A DNA stretch of 64,000 nt, taken from assembly GCF_018614055.1 (NCBI RefSeq), contig NZ_JAGGPB010000001.1:62001-126000 (forward strand). The letters are read 5' to 3'. Each line of letters opens with the position of its first letter. The first letter of the stretch is position 1. This DNA comes from Streptomyces sp. ISL-98. Its GTDB lineage: Bacteria > Actinomycetota > Actinomycetes > Streptomycetales > Streptomycetaceae. A program made the position numbers and the translations under genes. The notes beneath the pieces are model-generated. The model saw only the letters and a list, made by a program, of their open reading frames with translations. It did not search any database and had not been told where the DNA came from. This document shows, in pieces, positions 34,057-42,635 of the stretch.

Positions 34057-34827
34057 ATGTCGACTGCCGATTCGGGTGGGGCACAGGTCAAATCCGCGGT
34101 GCGGACCGTGGAGTTGCTCGAATACTTCGCGGGAAGTCCCGGTATGCACTCTCTCGCCTCCGTCCAGGAGGCTGTCGGCTACCCCAAGTCCAGCCTCTAC
34201 ATGCTGCTGCGCACGCTCGTGGAGCTCGGCTGGGTGGAGACGGACGCGACGGGCACGCGGTACGGCATCGGCGTACGGGCGCTGCTCGTCGGTACGTCGT
34301 ACATCGACGGCGACGAGGTCGTCGCCTCCGCCCGCCCGACGCTCGACCGGCTCTCCGACGACACGACGGAGACCATCCACCTGGCCAGGCTCGACGGTAC
34401 GAACGTCGTGTACCTCGCGACCCGCCAGTCCCAGCACTATCTGCGGCCCTTCACCCGCGTCGGCCGTCGGCTGCCCGCGCACTCGACCTCCCTCGGCAAG
34501 GCGCTGCTCGCGACGCACACCGACGAGCAGGTCCGCAAGCTGCTGCCGGAGACGCTGCCCGCGCTGACCGAGCACACCATCACCGACCGCGAGAAGCTCA
34601 TCGAGGAGCTGCACGTCGTACGCGAGCAGGGGTACGCCGTGGACCGCGAGGAGAACACCCTCGGCCTGCGCTGCTTCGGTGTCGCCATCCCGTACCGCAC
34701 CCCGGCCCGCGACGCGATCAGCTGCTCGGTGCCGGTCGCCCGGCTCACGCCGGCGCACGAACAGATGGTCAAGGACGCGCTGTTCGACGCGCGGGACCGT
34801 CTCACGCTCGCCACCCGGAGGCTCTGA
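34057..34827 (+). CDS. IclR-family transcriptional regulator
   Basis: A 256-residue regulator. The N-terminal winged helix is VKSAVRTVELLEYFAGSPGMHSLASVQEAVGYPKSSLYMLLRTLVELGWVE (about 11-61). The C-terminal effector domain contains SDDTTETIHLARLDGTNVVYLA near 96-117, the LPAHSTSLGKALLA signature near 138-151, and YAVDREENTLGLRCFGVAIP near 192-211. It is divergent from the aldehyde dehydrogenase and probably controls it in response to a sugar acid or its breakdown product. The acetyltransferase gene begins immediately after its stop. Confidence 0.9.
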   Translation: MSTADSGGAQVKSAVRTVELLEYFAGSPGMHSLASVQEAVGYPKSSLYMLLRTLVELGWVETDATGTRYGIGVRALLVGTSYIDGDEVVASARPTLDRLSDDTTETIHLARLDGTNVVYLATRQSQHYLRPFTRVGRRLPAHSTSLGKALLATHTDEQVRKLLPETLPALTEHTITDREKLIEELHVVREQGYAVDREENTLGLRCFGVAIPYRTPARDAISCSVPVARLTPAHEQMVKDALFDARDRLTLATRRL

Positions 34828-35328
34828 ATGACCTCTTCCGAGAGGGACGTGACGATGGATGTATCGCTGCGCGAGGTCGTCGACAGTGATGTGCCCGTCT
34901 TTTTCTCCCACATGAGCGACCCCGAGGCGATCCAGGTCGCCGCGTTCGTCGCGAAGAACCCCCCGGACCGTGCGGCCTTCGACGCGCACTGGGCCAGGAT
35001 GCGTTCCTCGGACGAGATCTTCCTGCGCACCGTGGTCGTCGACGGCGCGGTGGCCGGCCATGCCGCGGTGTACGGACCTGCCGAGAAGCGCGAGGTGACG
35101 TACTGGATCGACCGCGCGTACTGGGGGCGCGGCGTGGCCACCGCCGCTCTGCGCGGGCTTCTCGCACTCGTACCCGAGCGGCCGCTGTACGCCCGAGCCG
35201 CGGCCGACAACACCGGCTCGGCGCGCGTGCTGCAGAAGTGCGGATTCGTCGTCACCGGTCACGACCGCGGCTTCGCGAACGGCCGCGGGACGGAGGTCGA
35301 CGAGCTGGTTCTCGCCCTCGCCGAGTGA
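34828..35328 (+). CDS. GNAT-family acetyltransferase (RimJ-like)
   Basis: A 166-residue acetyltransferase of the RimJ/RimL-like group: SLREVVDSDVPVFFSHMSDPEAI near residues 12-34, EVTYWIDRAYWGRGVATAALRGLLAL near 90-115, and RAAADNTGSARVLQKCGFVVTGHDRGFANGRG near 124-155. The ATG directly follows the IclR stop with GGAGG upstream; an ATG 27 bases on also has a good site. It is probably co-transcribed with the regulator. The acceptor is unknown. Confidence 0.8.
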   Translation: MTSSERDVTMDVSLREVVDSDVPVFFSHMSDPEAIQVAAFVAKNPPDRAAFDAHWARMRSSDEIFLRTVVVDGAVAGHAAVYGPAEKREVTYWIDRAYWGRGVATAALRGLLALVPERPLYARAAADNTGSARVLQKCGFVVTGHDRGFANGRGTEVDELVLALAE

Positions 35329-35369
35329 GATCCCGGGTGAGGCTCGGGTGAGGTCCCGGGTGAGGGGGT

Positions 35370-35389
35370 TCTCCGCCGCGCGGCGGAGA
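35370..35389. repeat. Perfect 20-bp palindrome upstream of the two-component operon
   Basis: TCTCCGCCGCGCGGCGGAGA, a 10+10 palindrome without a spacer, sits 54 bases before the first gene of the membrane protein/kinase/regulator operon. It is preceded by three short direct repeats of CGGGTGAGG at about 35335-35365. It could be the operator of the operon's own response regulator or a terminator of the preceding gene. Confidence 0.55.
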
Positions 35390-35443
35390 CGGATCGTCGG
35401 CGCGCAGGACGCGCGGCGGCGGTCCGCCCGGGAGCGTGGAGGC

Positions 35444-36433
35444 ATGACAGAAACCGCGCTCGTCCCCACTCCTCAAAGCCTCCGCACGGCCCCCGTCGGC
35501 CCGCTGCGCCAGACACTGCGCGCCGCCGCCATCGCCTCCTGCGTCCCGTACCTCGGCCTCAAGATCGCCTGGATCGCGGGCAGCCGCACCGGCATCCCCG
35601 AGGGCAGCGTCCTCCTCGACCACCCGGGCACCATGGCCGTGGTCAACGCCGTCACCGTCGTCATGGACTCCGCCGTGATCGTGCTGGCGCTGCTGCTCAC
35701 CCAGGGCTGGGGGCGGCGCGTCCCGGCCTGGCTGCTCGTCCTGCCCATGTGGGCGGCGACCGGGCTGCTGACGCCGATCGTGACCGGCTATCCGCTCCAG
35801 TTGCTGGCCAAGGTGTTCACCGGCGCCGAGAGCGCACCGGCCGAGAGCGAAGCCTTCCTCGACGAATGGGTCTTCGGTGTCGTCTACACCGGCTTCATCG
35901 TCCAGGGCATCGCGCTGGGCACCCTCTTCGCGCTGTACGCCCGCGAGCGCTGGGGCCACCTGTGGCGGGGCACTGTGTGGGATCTGCCGAACTCGGCGGT
36001 CGGGCCCCGCCTGAGGGCGACCGCGGTGATCGCGTCCGTCCTCGCGGCGCTGTGCGCCGTACCGCATGCGATGTGGGCCGCCGGTTCGACGACCGGGCTC
36101 AACGAGGCGCGGATCGACGAACGTACGGCGGCCTTCCACCTCCTCGAAGGCGTCTACGTCCTCTTCGCGGCCGTCACCGTGGCCGGCGTGCTGATGCTCG
36201 GCCTGCGCCTCGGCCGCGGCCTCCCCCTCAAGACACCGCTGGTGCTCGCCTGGCTGGGCTCGGGCGCGCTCGGCTGCTGGGGCGGCTGGCTGCTCAGCAC
36301 CGCCGTGATGCCCGCCGCAGAAGCGGCCGATCGGCCCACCACGCTGATGCTGCTGACCTACGCTGTGCAGATGATCACCGGTCTCGTCGTCCTCGCCGCG
36401 GGCGCCTCCTTCCTGCGGAAGCGCACCACGTGA
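35444..36433 (+). CDS. Polytopic membrane protein in a two-component operon
   Basis: A 329-residue protein with about eight hydrophobic segments and no recognised enzyme motif. The start is ATG 35444 behind GTGGAGG (a GTG further left has no site). Helices are visible at about 60-90, 95-115, 145-170, 190-215, 232-255, 262-285 and 295-320. The stop overlaps the GTG of the histidine kinase gene by four bases, so it is translationally coupled to the sensor. It may be an accessory sensor or a target of the pair. The family is not known to me. Confidence 0.8.
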   Translation: MTETALVPTPQSLRTAPVGPLRQTLRAAAIASCVPYLGLKIAWIAGSRTGIPEGSVLLDHPGTMAVVNAVTVVMDSAVIVLALLLTQGWGRRVPAWLLVLPMWAATGLLTPIVTGYPLQLLAKVFTGAESAPAESEAFLDEWVFGVVYTGFIVQGIALGTLFALYARERWGHLWRGTVWDLPNSAVGPRLRATAVIASVLAALCAVPHAMWAAGSTTGLNEARIDERTAAFHLLEGVYVLFAAVTVAGVLMLGLRLGRGLPLKTPLVLAWLGSGALGCWGGWLLSTAVMPAAEAADRPTTLMLLTYAVQMITGLVVLAAGASFLRKRTT

Positions 36434-37683
36434 GGCTTCTGTTCGGGGCGCGGGCCCGGCTGCGCTGGGTCCATCTGGTCCTCGGCGGCGCCCTGTTGAT
36501 GCCGTACTTCCTCCTCGGCAGCGTCATGGTCGGCCCGTTCACCGACGACAAGAACGTCTTCACCTCGCTCCCCATGCAGTTCGGGGCCTTCGCCGTGGCT
36601 CTGCCGATCGCCTCGATCAGCGCGCTCTTCCCGCTCGCCCGGCCCCTGTCCGTGGGGGCCGTGCGGGCGTTGTGCGCGGTGCCCGACGGGCAGTTGGCGG
36701 ACGGTCCGGCCCGGTCGAGGGCGGCGCGGATGCGGACGGCCGGGTGGTTCACGCTGCATCTCGGTATCGGCGGAATCATCAGCGGCATGACGCTCGCGGT
36801 GCCGCCGATGGCGGTCCTGCTGATCATCCTGCCGGTGTTCTCCTCGCTGCGCGAGTCCCGGTTCGGGCTGCCCGAAGTCCTCGACCACACCTGGGGATTG
36901 GCGCTCTCCCCCGTCGCCGGGATCGCGATGCTGGTGGCGCTGGCGGCGTGCGCGGCGGCGGCCGGGGCGCTGCTGGCCCGCTGGGCGCCTGTACTCCTCG
37001 GGCCGACACCCGCCGACCGGCTGGCGGCGGCGGAGCGGCGGGCCGCGGATCTGGCCGTACGCAACCGGCTGGCCCGCGAGCTGCACGACTCTGTGGGGCA
37101 CGCGCTGAGCGCGGTCACGCTCCAGGCGGGTGCGGCACGCCGGGTGCTGGACAGCGATGCGGCGAGCGATGTGGAGTTCGTACGGGAGGCGCTGACCGCG
37201 ATCGAGGAGACGACCCGGCGCACGGTGGGCGAACTCGACGCGGTGCTGGGGCTGTTGCGGCAGGGGGAGGACGGCGAGGGCTTCGACGACGCGTCCGGGC
37301 CGACGCTGGACGCCCTGGACGATCTGCTGGCCCGCAGCGGCGTGAAGGTGGCTTACGCGGAGCAGGGCGATCCGGTCGTACGGACCCCGGACAGGGTGTC
37401 CCGTGAGGCGTACCGCATCGTCCAGGAAGGGCTGAGCAACGCCCTGCGGCACTGCGGCGCCTCACCGGTGTCGCTACGGATCGCCCTGCGCGGCGAGGAG
37501 TTGGAGATCGTGATGGAGAACCCGCTGCCCGACAAAGCCCCGGTGGTACGCCCCGGGGGCGGCCGGGGCCTGCGCGGCGCGGCCGAACGGGCCACCCTGC
37601 TCGGCGGCCACGCCGAAGCGGGCCCGCACGGCGACATCTGGCGCCTCACGGCCCGCCTCCCGCTGAACGGCGGCGGGCGATGA
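36430..37683 (+). CDS. Sensor histidine kinase, NarL/HisKA_3 type
   Basis: A 417-residue membrane kinase starting at GTG 36430. The N-terminal half has four or so transmembrane segments (about 12-35, 45-65, 115-140, 165-190). The dimerisation/phosphoacceptor domain is NRLARELHDSVGHALSAVTLQAG with His219. The HATPase_c part has VSREAYRIVQEGLSNALRHC near 320-339 and GGGRGLRGAAERATLLGG near 377-394. It overlaps both neighbours (GTGA before, ATGA after), forming a membrane protein-kinase-regulator operon. The signal is unknown. Confidence 0.92.
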   Translation: MRLLFGARARLRWVHLVLGGALLMPYFLLGSVMVGPFTDDKNVFTSLPMQFGAFAVALPIASISALFPLARPLSVGAVRALCAVPDGQLADGPARSRAARMRTAGWFTLHLGIGGIISGMTLAVPPMAVLLIILPVFSSLRESRFGLPEVLDHTWGLALSPVAGIAMLVALAACAAAAGALLARWAPVLLGPTPADRLAAAERRAADLAVRNRLARELHDSVGHALSAVTLQAGAARRVLDSDAASDVEFVREALTAIEETTRRTVGELDAVLGLLRQGEDGEGFDDASGPTLDALDDLLARSGVKVAYAEQGDPVVRTPDRVSREAYRIVQEGLSNALRHCGASPVSLRIALRGEELEIVMENPLPDKAPVVRPGGGRGLRGAAERATLLGGHAEAGPHGDIWRLTARLPLNGGGR

Positions 37684-38351
37684 GCACCCCTGTGAGTGCC
37701 CCGGTCAGGATCGTCCTCGCCGACGACGAGCGCATGGTCCGCACCGCTCTGCGCGTCATCCTCGACGCCGAGGACGGCCTGGAGGTCGTCGGCGAGGCGT
37801 CGACCGGCGCCGAGGCCGTGTCGGTGGTGCGTGAGCTGCGGCCCGACGTGGTGCTGATGGACGTACGGATGCCCGAGGTCGACGGCATCCGCGCCACCGA
37901 GCAGATACTGCGCGCGATGGAGGAGCCGCCGCGCATCGTCGTCGTCACCACCTTCGAGAACGACTCGTACGTGTACGACGCCCTGCGCGCCGGCGCCGCG
38001 GGTTTCCTCCTCAAGCGCGCCGCCGCCGAGGACCTCGTCCAGGCGGTCCGGCTGGTGGCACGCAGCGACTCGCTTCTCTTCCCCTCGGCGGTGCGCGGCC
38101 TGGCCGCGGAACACGCCAGGCGCCAACCTGCCGCCGCGCCGCCGTGGGCGGCGCGGCTCACCGACCGCGAGGCGGAGGTGCTGCGGCTGATGGCGACGGG
38201 CCTGACGAACGCGGAGATCGCGGACCGGCTGCGGGTCGGCCCTGCGACGGCGAAGAGCCATGTGGCGGCCGTGCTGGCCAAGACGGGGGCCAGAGACCGC
38301 ACACAGGCGGTGATCAGGGCGTACGAGTCGGGTTTCATCGAGCCTCGCTGA
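37680..38351 (+). CDS. NarL/LuxR-type response regulator
   Basis: A 223-residue two-domain regulator. The receiver has VLADDERMVRTAL near residues 12-24, the phosphoacceptor in VVLMDVRMPEVDG (Asp61) and FLLKRAAAEDL near 111-121. The LuxR helix-turn-helix is RLTDREAEVLRLMATGLTNAEIADRLRVGPATAKSHVAAVLAKTGARDRTQAVI near 159-212. It pairs with the kinase whose stop it overlaps. A penicillin-binding protein gene begins 91 bases downstream on the same strand and may be separately promoted. Confidence 0.93.
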   Translation: MSTPVSAPVRIVLADDERMVRTALRVILDAEDGLEVVGEASTGAEAVSVVRELRPDVVLMDVRMPEVDGIRATEQILRAMEEPPRIVVVTTFENDSYVYDALRAGAAGFLLKRAAAEDLVQAVRLVARSDSLLFPSAVRGLAAEHARRQPAAAPPWAARLTDREAEVLRLMATGLTNAEIADRLRVGPATAKSHVAAVLAKTGARDRTQAVIRAYESGFIEPR

Positions 38352-38442
38352 GGCGGGCCGAGGGGCGCGCCGAGATGAAGATTCCCTGAGAAGCGCGACA
38401 TTCCGGAACTGTCCCGGCCGCGCCGCTCGTCTCCCGTACGGG

Positions 38443-39894
38443 ATGAACAAAACGATCAGGCGTGCTTCGGTCTTCTGCCTGCTGATGGTGCTCGCGCTGC
38501 TGGTGCGGATCACCTGGGTGCAGGCGTACCAAGGCCGGGCCCTCGCAGAAGACAAGCACAACCGGCGGAACACCATCGCGCAGTACGCGCAGCCGCTCGG
38601 GAACATCATCGTGGCCGGGTCGCCGGTCACCGGATCGAAGAAGACGGAGGGCAGTGATCTCGAGTACAAGCGCACGTACAAGAACGGCGAGCTCTACTCG
38701 GCCGTCACCGGCTACAGCTCACAGGCTTACGGCGCCACCCAGATCGAGGGCATCTACAGCAATGTCCTGGACGGGACCGACAACCGTCTGAAGAACCCGG
38801 CCGATCTCATCACCGGCAAGCAGACCGAGCCGGGCGACGTCGTGACGACCATCGACCCCGCCGTGCAGAAGGCGGCGTACAAGGCCCTGGGCGACAAGAA
38901 GGGCGCGGCCGTCGCCATCGACCCGAAGACCGGGCAGATCCTGGGGATGGTCTCCACGCCTTCGTACGACCCGTCGAAGATCAGCGGGACGACGGACGGC
39001 GACGCCTGGCAGCAGCTGAACGGTGACAAGGACAAGCCGATGGTCAACCGGGCGCTGCGGCAGCCGCTGCCGCCCGGGTCGACGTTCAAGCTGGTCGTCG
39101 CGGCGGCGGCGCTGGAGGACGGGCTCTACGGGTCGGTCGACGAGAAGACGGACAGCCCACTTCCGTACACCCTGCCCGGCACGCGGACGGTCCTCAAGAA
39201 CGAGAACGCCTCAGCGCCCTGCGAGAACGCGACGCTGCGCACCGCGCTCAAGTACTCCTGCAACAACGTCTTCGGGAAGGTTGCCGCGGACCTCGGCCAG
39301 GACAAGGTGAAGGCGATGGCGGAGAAGTTCGGCTTCAACACCGAGAAGCAGGATGTGCCGGTCCGGGCGTCGGAAAGCGTGTACCCGTCCGGCATGGACA
39401 AGGCACAGACCGCGCTGACGGGCATCGGCCAGTTCGACGTGACGGCCACCCCGCTCCAGATCGCCATGGTCTCGGCGGCCCTCGCCAACGGCGGAGAGCT
39501 CGTCTCGCCCCACATGGTGTCCAAGGTGACGGACGCGGACGGCAACACACTGGAGGACCTCGCGGACGCCGACAGCAAGCAGGTCGTGTCCTCCTCCACG
39601 GCCGAGCAACTGCGGAGTGCGATGGTCACGGTCGTCGAGGACGGCACGGGCACGAACGCGCGGATCTCCGGAGCGGAGGTGGGTGGCAAGACCGGCACGG
39701 CGCAGCACGGGGTTGCCAACAGCAAGACGCCGTTCGCCTGGTTCACGTCGTACGCGAAGGACGAGTCGAGCGGCAAAGAGGTGGCGGTCGCGGTGCTCGT
39801 CGAGGACTCGGGGGCGGCGCGGTCGGAGGTGAGCGGCAATGGGCTGGCGGCGCCGATCGCCCAGAAGATGATGAAGGCGGCGCTCGGGCGCTAA
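38443..39894 (+). CDS. Class B penicillin-binding protein (PbpA-like transpeptidase)
   Basis: A 483-residue peptidoglycan DD-transpeptidase anchored by one N-terminal helix (about 8-28). A dimerisation/PBP-dimer-like region follows. The penicillin-binding domain shows all three motifs: SxxK as STFK (Ser213), SxN as SCN (Ser272-Asn274) and KTGT (Lys416). The N-terminal TWVQAYQGRALAEDKHNRR is characteristic of actinobacterial PbpA. In streptomycetes pbpA usually sits with rodA; here it stands alone, so this is a paralogue. It ends in a strong hairpin. Confidence 0.92.
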   Translation: MNKTIRRASVFCLLMVLALLVRITWVQAYQGRALAEDKHNRRNTIAQYAQPLGNIIVAGSPVTGSKKTEGSDLEYKRTYKNGELYSAVTGYSSQAYGATQIEGIYSNVLDGTDNRLKNPADLITGKQTEPGDVVTTIDPAVQKAAYKALGDKKGAAVAIDPKTGQILGMVSTPSYDPSKISGTTDGDAWQQLNGDKDKPMVNRALRQPLPPGSTFKLVVAAAALEDGLYGSVDEKTDSPLPYTLPGTRTVLKNENASAPCENATLRTALKYSCNNVFGKVAADLGQDKVKAMAEKFGFNTEKQDVPVRASESVYPSGMDKAQTALTGIGQFDVTATPLQIAMVSAALANGGELVSPHMVSKVTDADGNTLEDLADADSKQVVSSSTAEQLRSAMVTVVEDGTGTNARISGAEVGGKTGTAQHGVANSKTPFAWFTSYAKDESSGKEVAVAVLVEDSGAARSEVSGNGLAAPIAQKMMKAALGR

Positions 39895-39909
39895 CTGGTG
39901 ACCAGTGAC

Positions 39910-39947
39910 AACGCCGGACGGGCTGGAGGACCGGCCCGTCCGGCGTT
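39910..39947. terminator. Hairpin between the PBP and the S37 peptidase genes
   Basis: AACGCCGGACGGGC at 39910-39923 pairs perfectly with GCCCGTCCGGCGTT at 39934-39947 across a 10-nt loop. It lies between convergent genes, 15 bases from each, so it can serve both. Confidence 0.82.
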
Positions 39948-39962
39948 CCGGGAACCCCGTTC

Positions 39963-41303
39963 CTACTGCCCTGCCCACCGCTTGACCGTGGCCTCGGCCT
40001 TCGCCCGGTCCTCGGGCGTCAGCTTGGAGATCAGCGCACTGTGGTTGGTGTTCGGCGCGACGTAAAGCTGCGAGTCGTGCTTGCTCGGCTTGAACTGCTC
40101 CGCGCTCCACGGATCGTTCTGCCCGTACACGAACATCATCTGCTCGCCCCGGGTGGACACCCAGCGGTCGACGTCCTTTATGGTGCGGCCGTTGTACAAG
40201 GTGCGCATGTCGGCGGGCAGCACCGAGTTGGGCTGGTAGATGTCCGGGTAGCTGCGGACATCGCGCAGGTGCTTGAACTTCAGGTCCGCCCAGCCCAGTT
40301 GGGCCGCGGCCTGCCGGTAGTACGGGCCGCTGCCCTCGGCCCCGTTGCCCTGGTCCGAGTAGATGATCAGACCGTGGTCCAGCGACCACTTGTAGAGCTC
40401 GTCGTCGGTGGCCGCCTCGGCGTCGGGGACGGTGGGGCAGTCGGTGTAGGTGCCGCTCTGCCAGAAGTTCCACACCTGGTCGAGCACCGAGAACTCGAAG
40501 GCACGGTCGGCCGAGCCGAGGTACTTGAAAGTGAGGCCCTGCTCCTTGGACGTCGCCTCGAAGCGCGGCAGCATCGCTGCGCGGCGTACCAGCATTTCGC
40601 GCTGTACGGCGTCCAGGGCGGCACGGCATTCGGGCGTGCCCACGGTCTTGAAGAAGCTCTCGTAGACGCTGTCGTCGCGGTTGTTGGCGTCGTTCGGGGC
40701 GACGTACGCGACGACGGCGTCCAGGTCGTCCGGGTAGAAACGCTCGTGGTAGACCTGCGTCATTCCGCCCTTGCTGGCGCCGGTCCCGAGCCACTTGGCC
40801 CGGTAGATGCTCTTGAGCGCCTCGACGATCGCGTGTTCGTCGCTCGCCTGCTGCCAGACGTTCAGGTCGTCCCAGTCGACGCCGTCGCCGGGGCGGGAGG
40901 TGTTGAAGTAGCGGTGCTCCACGCTGACCTGGTTGGCGCCGAGCAGCGTGGTGATCTCGCGGGTGCTCGAGGACAGCCCGTATCCGCCGGTGTAGTGGAC
41001 CACCGGCGCGGTCTCGCTCTTGTGCCAGAGCGTGAATCTCTGCTCGAAGGTGCCGCGGCCGGGGTCGCCGTGGTCGACGGGCTGAGTCAGGGTCAGGTTG
41101 TAGAGGGGAAATCCGCCCTTGTCGGTCACCGAGACCACAGTCAGTCCGGGGATCCGCTCCAGCTTTTCGCGGATGTCGGCCGCGGCGTCGCTCTGTGCTG
41201 CGGACGGCGCGGGTTGCGCGGCGAAGGCAGCGGTTCCGGTCAGCACGCTGGTGGCGGCTATGAGCCCAACACAGAGCAGGGAAGGCAGGACCTTGGTGCG
41301 CAC
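39963..41303 (-). CDS. Secreted S37-type (PS-10) tripeptidyl aminopeptidase
   Basis: A 446-residue exported serine peptidase. The start is GTG 41303 with GAGGGG upstream. Residues 1-28 form a signal peptide ending AFAAQP. After a pro-like stretch come PVDHGDPGRGTFEQRFTLWH near residues 76-95, GGYGLSS near 104-110, and the nucleophile elbow GTGASKGGMTQVYHERFYPDDLDAVVAYVAPND near 176-208. The distal YGQNDPWSAEQF near 398 and NTNHSALI supply the Asp/His region. This is the pattern of Streptomyces PS-10 aminopeptidases. It is divergent from an ECF sigma gene over a 221-base gap. Confidence 0.87.
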   Translation of the reverse strand: MRTKVLPSLLCVGLIAATSVLTGTAAFAAQPAPSAAQSDAAADIREKLERIPGLTVVSVTDKGGFPLYNLTLTQPVDHGDPGRGTFEQRFTLWHKSETAPVVHYTGGYGLSSSTREITTLLGANQVSVEHRYFNTSRPGDGVDWDDLNVWQQASDEHAIVEALKSIYRAKWLGTGASKGGMTQVYHERFYPDDLDAVVAYVAPNDANNRDDSVYESFFKTVGTPECRAALDAVQREMLVRRAAMLPRFEATSKEQGLTFKYLGSADRAFEFSVLDQVWNFWQSGTYTDCPTVPDAEAATDDELYKWSLDHGLIIYSDQGNGAEGSGPYYRQAAAQLGWADLKFKHLRDVRSYPDIYQPNSVLPADMRTLYNGRTIKDVDRWVSTRGEQMMFVYGQNDPWSAEQFKPSKHDSQLYVAPNTNHSALISKLTPEDRAKAEATVKRWAGQ

Positions 41304-41461
41304 GCTGAGTCCCCTCGGTCGGAGGTGATGACATGAATACGACGGCCGCATGGTATGCGCTTTCGGTTTCTCTGTGATCACTCTGAACGAGGTTGTCCGA
41401 GTGCGTGTCTGACGCATCGTCCACTGTGACGGCCCTCACTCTGCTTCTTTGCGTCCGGTGT

Positions 41462-41487
41462 CAACCGGAAGCGTGGCCCCGGGCGTA
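41462..41487 (+). promoter_or_regulatory. Candidate ECF-type promoter before the sigma factor gene
   Basis: CAACC at 41462-41466 and CGTA at 41484-41487 are separated by 17 bases, about 38 bases before the sigma start. Extracytoplasmic sigma factors often recognise AAC-containing -35 and CGT-containing -10 elements and activate their own gene, so this may be autoregulation. The match is short. Confidence 0.35.
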
Positions 41488-41524
41488 TGCCTGATGAGAC
41501 CGAAGAGATATCCAGGAGTGGTTG

Positions 41525-42022
41525 TTGACCGTCGAGGAGTTCGAAGAGTTCTACGCGCATACGGCCGCCCGCCTCACCGGGCAGCTGTATGTGATGCTCG
41601 GCGATCTGCACGAGGCCCAGGATGTTGTGCAGGAGGCCTTCGTCAGGGGCTGGGGGCGGCTTCGCCAGCTCGACGCGGCCGGTGAACCGGAGGCGTGGAT
41701 CCGTACGGTGGCCTGGCGCCTGGCGGTGAGCAGATGGCGTGTACGCCGCCGCGCTGCGGACGCCTGGCAGCGGCGCGGCAGCCCGCCCGACGTCGCGGGC
41801 CCCGGCCCCGAACAGGTCGCGCTGGTGTCGGCGCTGCGCGAACTGCCCCCCAAACAGCGGCGGACCGTGACGCTGCACTACGTCTGCGACCTCACCGTCG
41901 CCCAGATCGCCGCCGAGACCGGCCTGTCCACCGGCACCGTCAAGACGCACCTGGTGCGGGGCCGGGCCGCGCTCTCCTACCTTCTGCAGGACCCGCGCGC
42001 TGAGGAGGCCTACGGTGCCTGA
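41525..42022 (+). CDS. ECF-family RNA polymerase sigma factor
   Basis: A 165-residue sigma-70 of the extracytoplasmic-function group. I favour TTG 41525 (MTVEEFEEFY) because GGAG lies six bases before it; the adjacent TTG 41522 is too close. Sigma region 2 is LYVMLGDLHEAQDVVQEAFVRGWGRL near residues 20-45, and region 4 is LRELPPKQRRTVTLHYVCDLTVAQIAAETGLSTGTVKTHLVRGRAALS near 104-151. The stop overlaps the GTG of a membrane protein that may be its anti-sigma partner. Confidence 0.9.
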   Translation: MTVEEFEEFYAHTAARLTGQLYVMLGDLHEAQDVVQEAFVRGWGRLRQLDAAGEPEAWIRTVAWRLAVSRWRVRRRAADAWQRRGSPPDVAGPGPEQVALVSALRELPPKQRRTVTLHYVCDLTVAQIAAETGLSTGTVKTHLVRGRAALSYLLQDPRAEEAYGA

Positions 42023-42533
42023 GCCCCATGACCTGCCCCATGACTCTGCCTATGACCCCGCCCATGACCTTCGCCATGACCCGTTGAGGAACGCGTTCAA
42101 GGAAGCGGCCGCCGCCGGGCAGGCGCACACGAAGCCCCTCCCGGTAGCGGTGATCTCGGCCCGCGGCACGCGTCTGCGGCGGCGCCGCCTGGCCATGGTG
42201 GCCGCCACCGCGTGCGTGGCCTTCGCCGGTACGGGTGCGGCGGCTGTGGCGGCGCTGGTGTCCGGCGGAAGTACGGGCCCCCTTGTGCCGGCCACCACGC
42301 CGTCCGACATGCATTCGGAGGCCCCTTCCTCCCTTCTCCCCTCTTCGATCCCCCCGTGGACCACGCCGCCTGCGGATCCTCCGGTGTCCAGTACGCCGTC
42401 GGACACATCGCTCGGTACGCCGACCAGCACACCCACGAGCACCCCCGACGGCAACCCCAGCAGCACCCCCACCAACACACCGTCAGGCACGCCGACCCAG
42501 CTGCCCACGTCCTCGTCGCCACCCGTGGACTGA
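42015..42533 (+). CDS. Single-pass membrane protein coupled to the ECF sigma gene
   Basis: A 172-residue protein starting at GTG 42015, overlapping the sigma stop by eight bases. The cytoplasmic part opens with a repetitive His-Asp segment (PHDLPHDSAYDPAHDLRHDP, residues 4-23), then a basic RRRR motif, one membrane helix at about 59-83, and an outer tail of about 90 residues rich in Pro, Ser and Thr (STPTSTPDGNPSSTPTNTPS). Position and topology suggest an anti-sigma factor or its remnant, but there is no classic ZAS zinc motif (HxxxCxxC). The His/Asp repeats might bind metal. Function is not shown. Confidence 0.75.
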   Translation: MPEPHDLPHDSAYDPAHDLRHDPLRNAFKEAAAAGQAHTKPLPVAVISARGTRLRRRRLAMVAATACVAFAGTGAAAVAALVSGGSTGPLVPATTPSDMHSEAPSSLLPSSIPPWTTPPADPPVSSTPSDTSLGTPTSTPTSTPDGNPSSTPTNTPSGTPTQLPTSSSPPVD

Positions 42534-42635
42534 CCCGCCCCGTCCCCCGCTGACGCCTGCCGCTCTCCCCCCTGCCCGCCGCTTCCGCCGTGGGGCGATC
42601 CCGTATGCCCCGATGCCCGCACCAGGAGCTCGACC

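Noticed and set aside
42380..42520. Short tandem repeats CACCCCCACC-like, possibly a microsatellite or CRISPR-like array
   Set aside because: They encode the Pro/Ser/Thr-rich tail of the membrane protein. Spacing is irregular and there are no spacers or cas genes.
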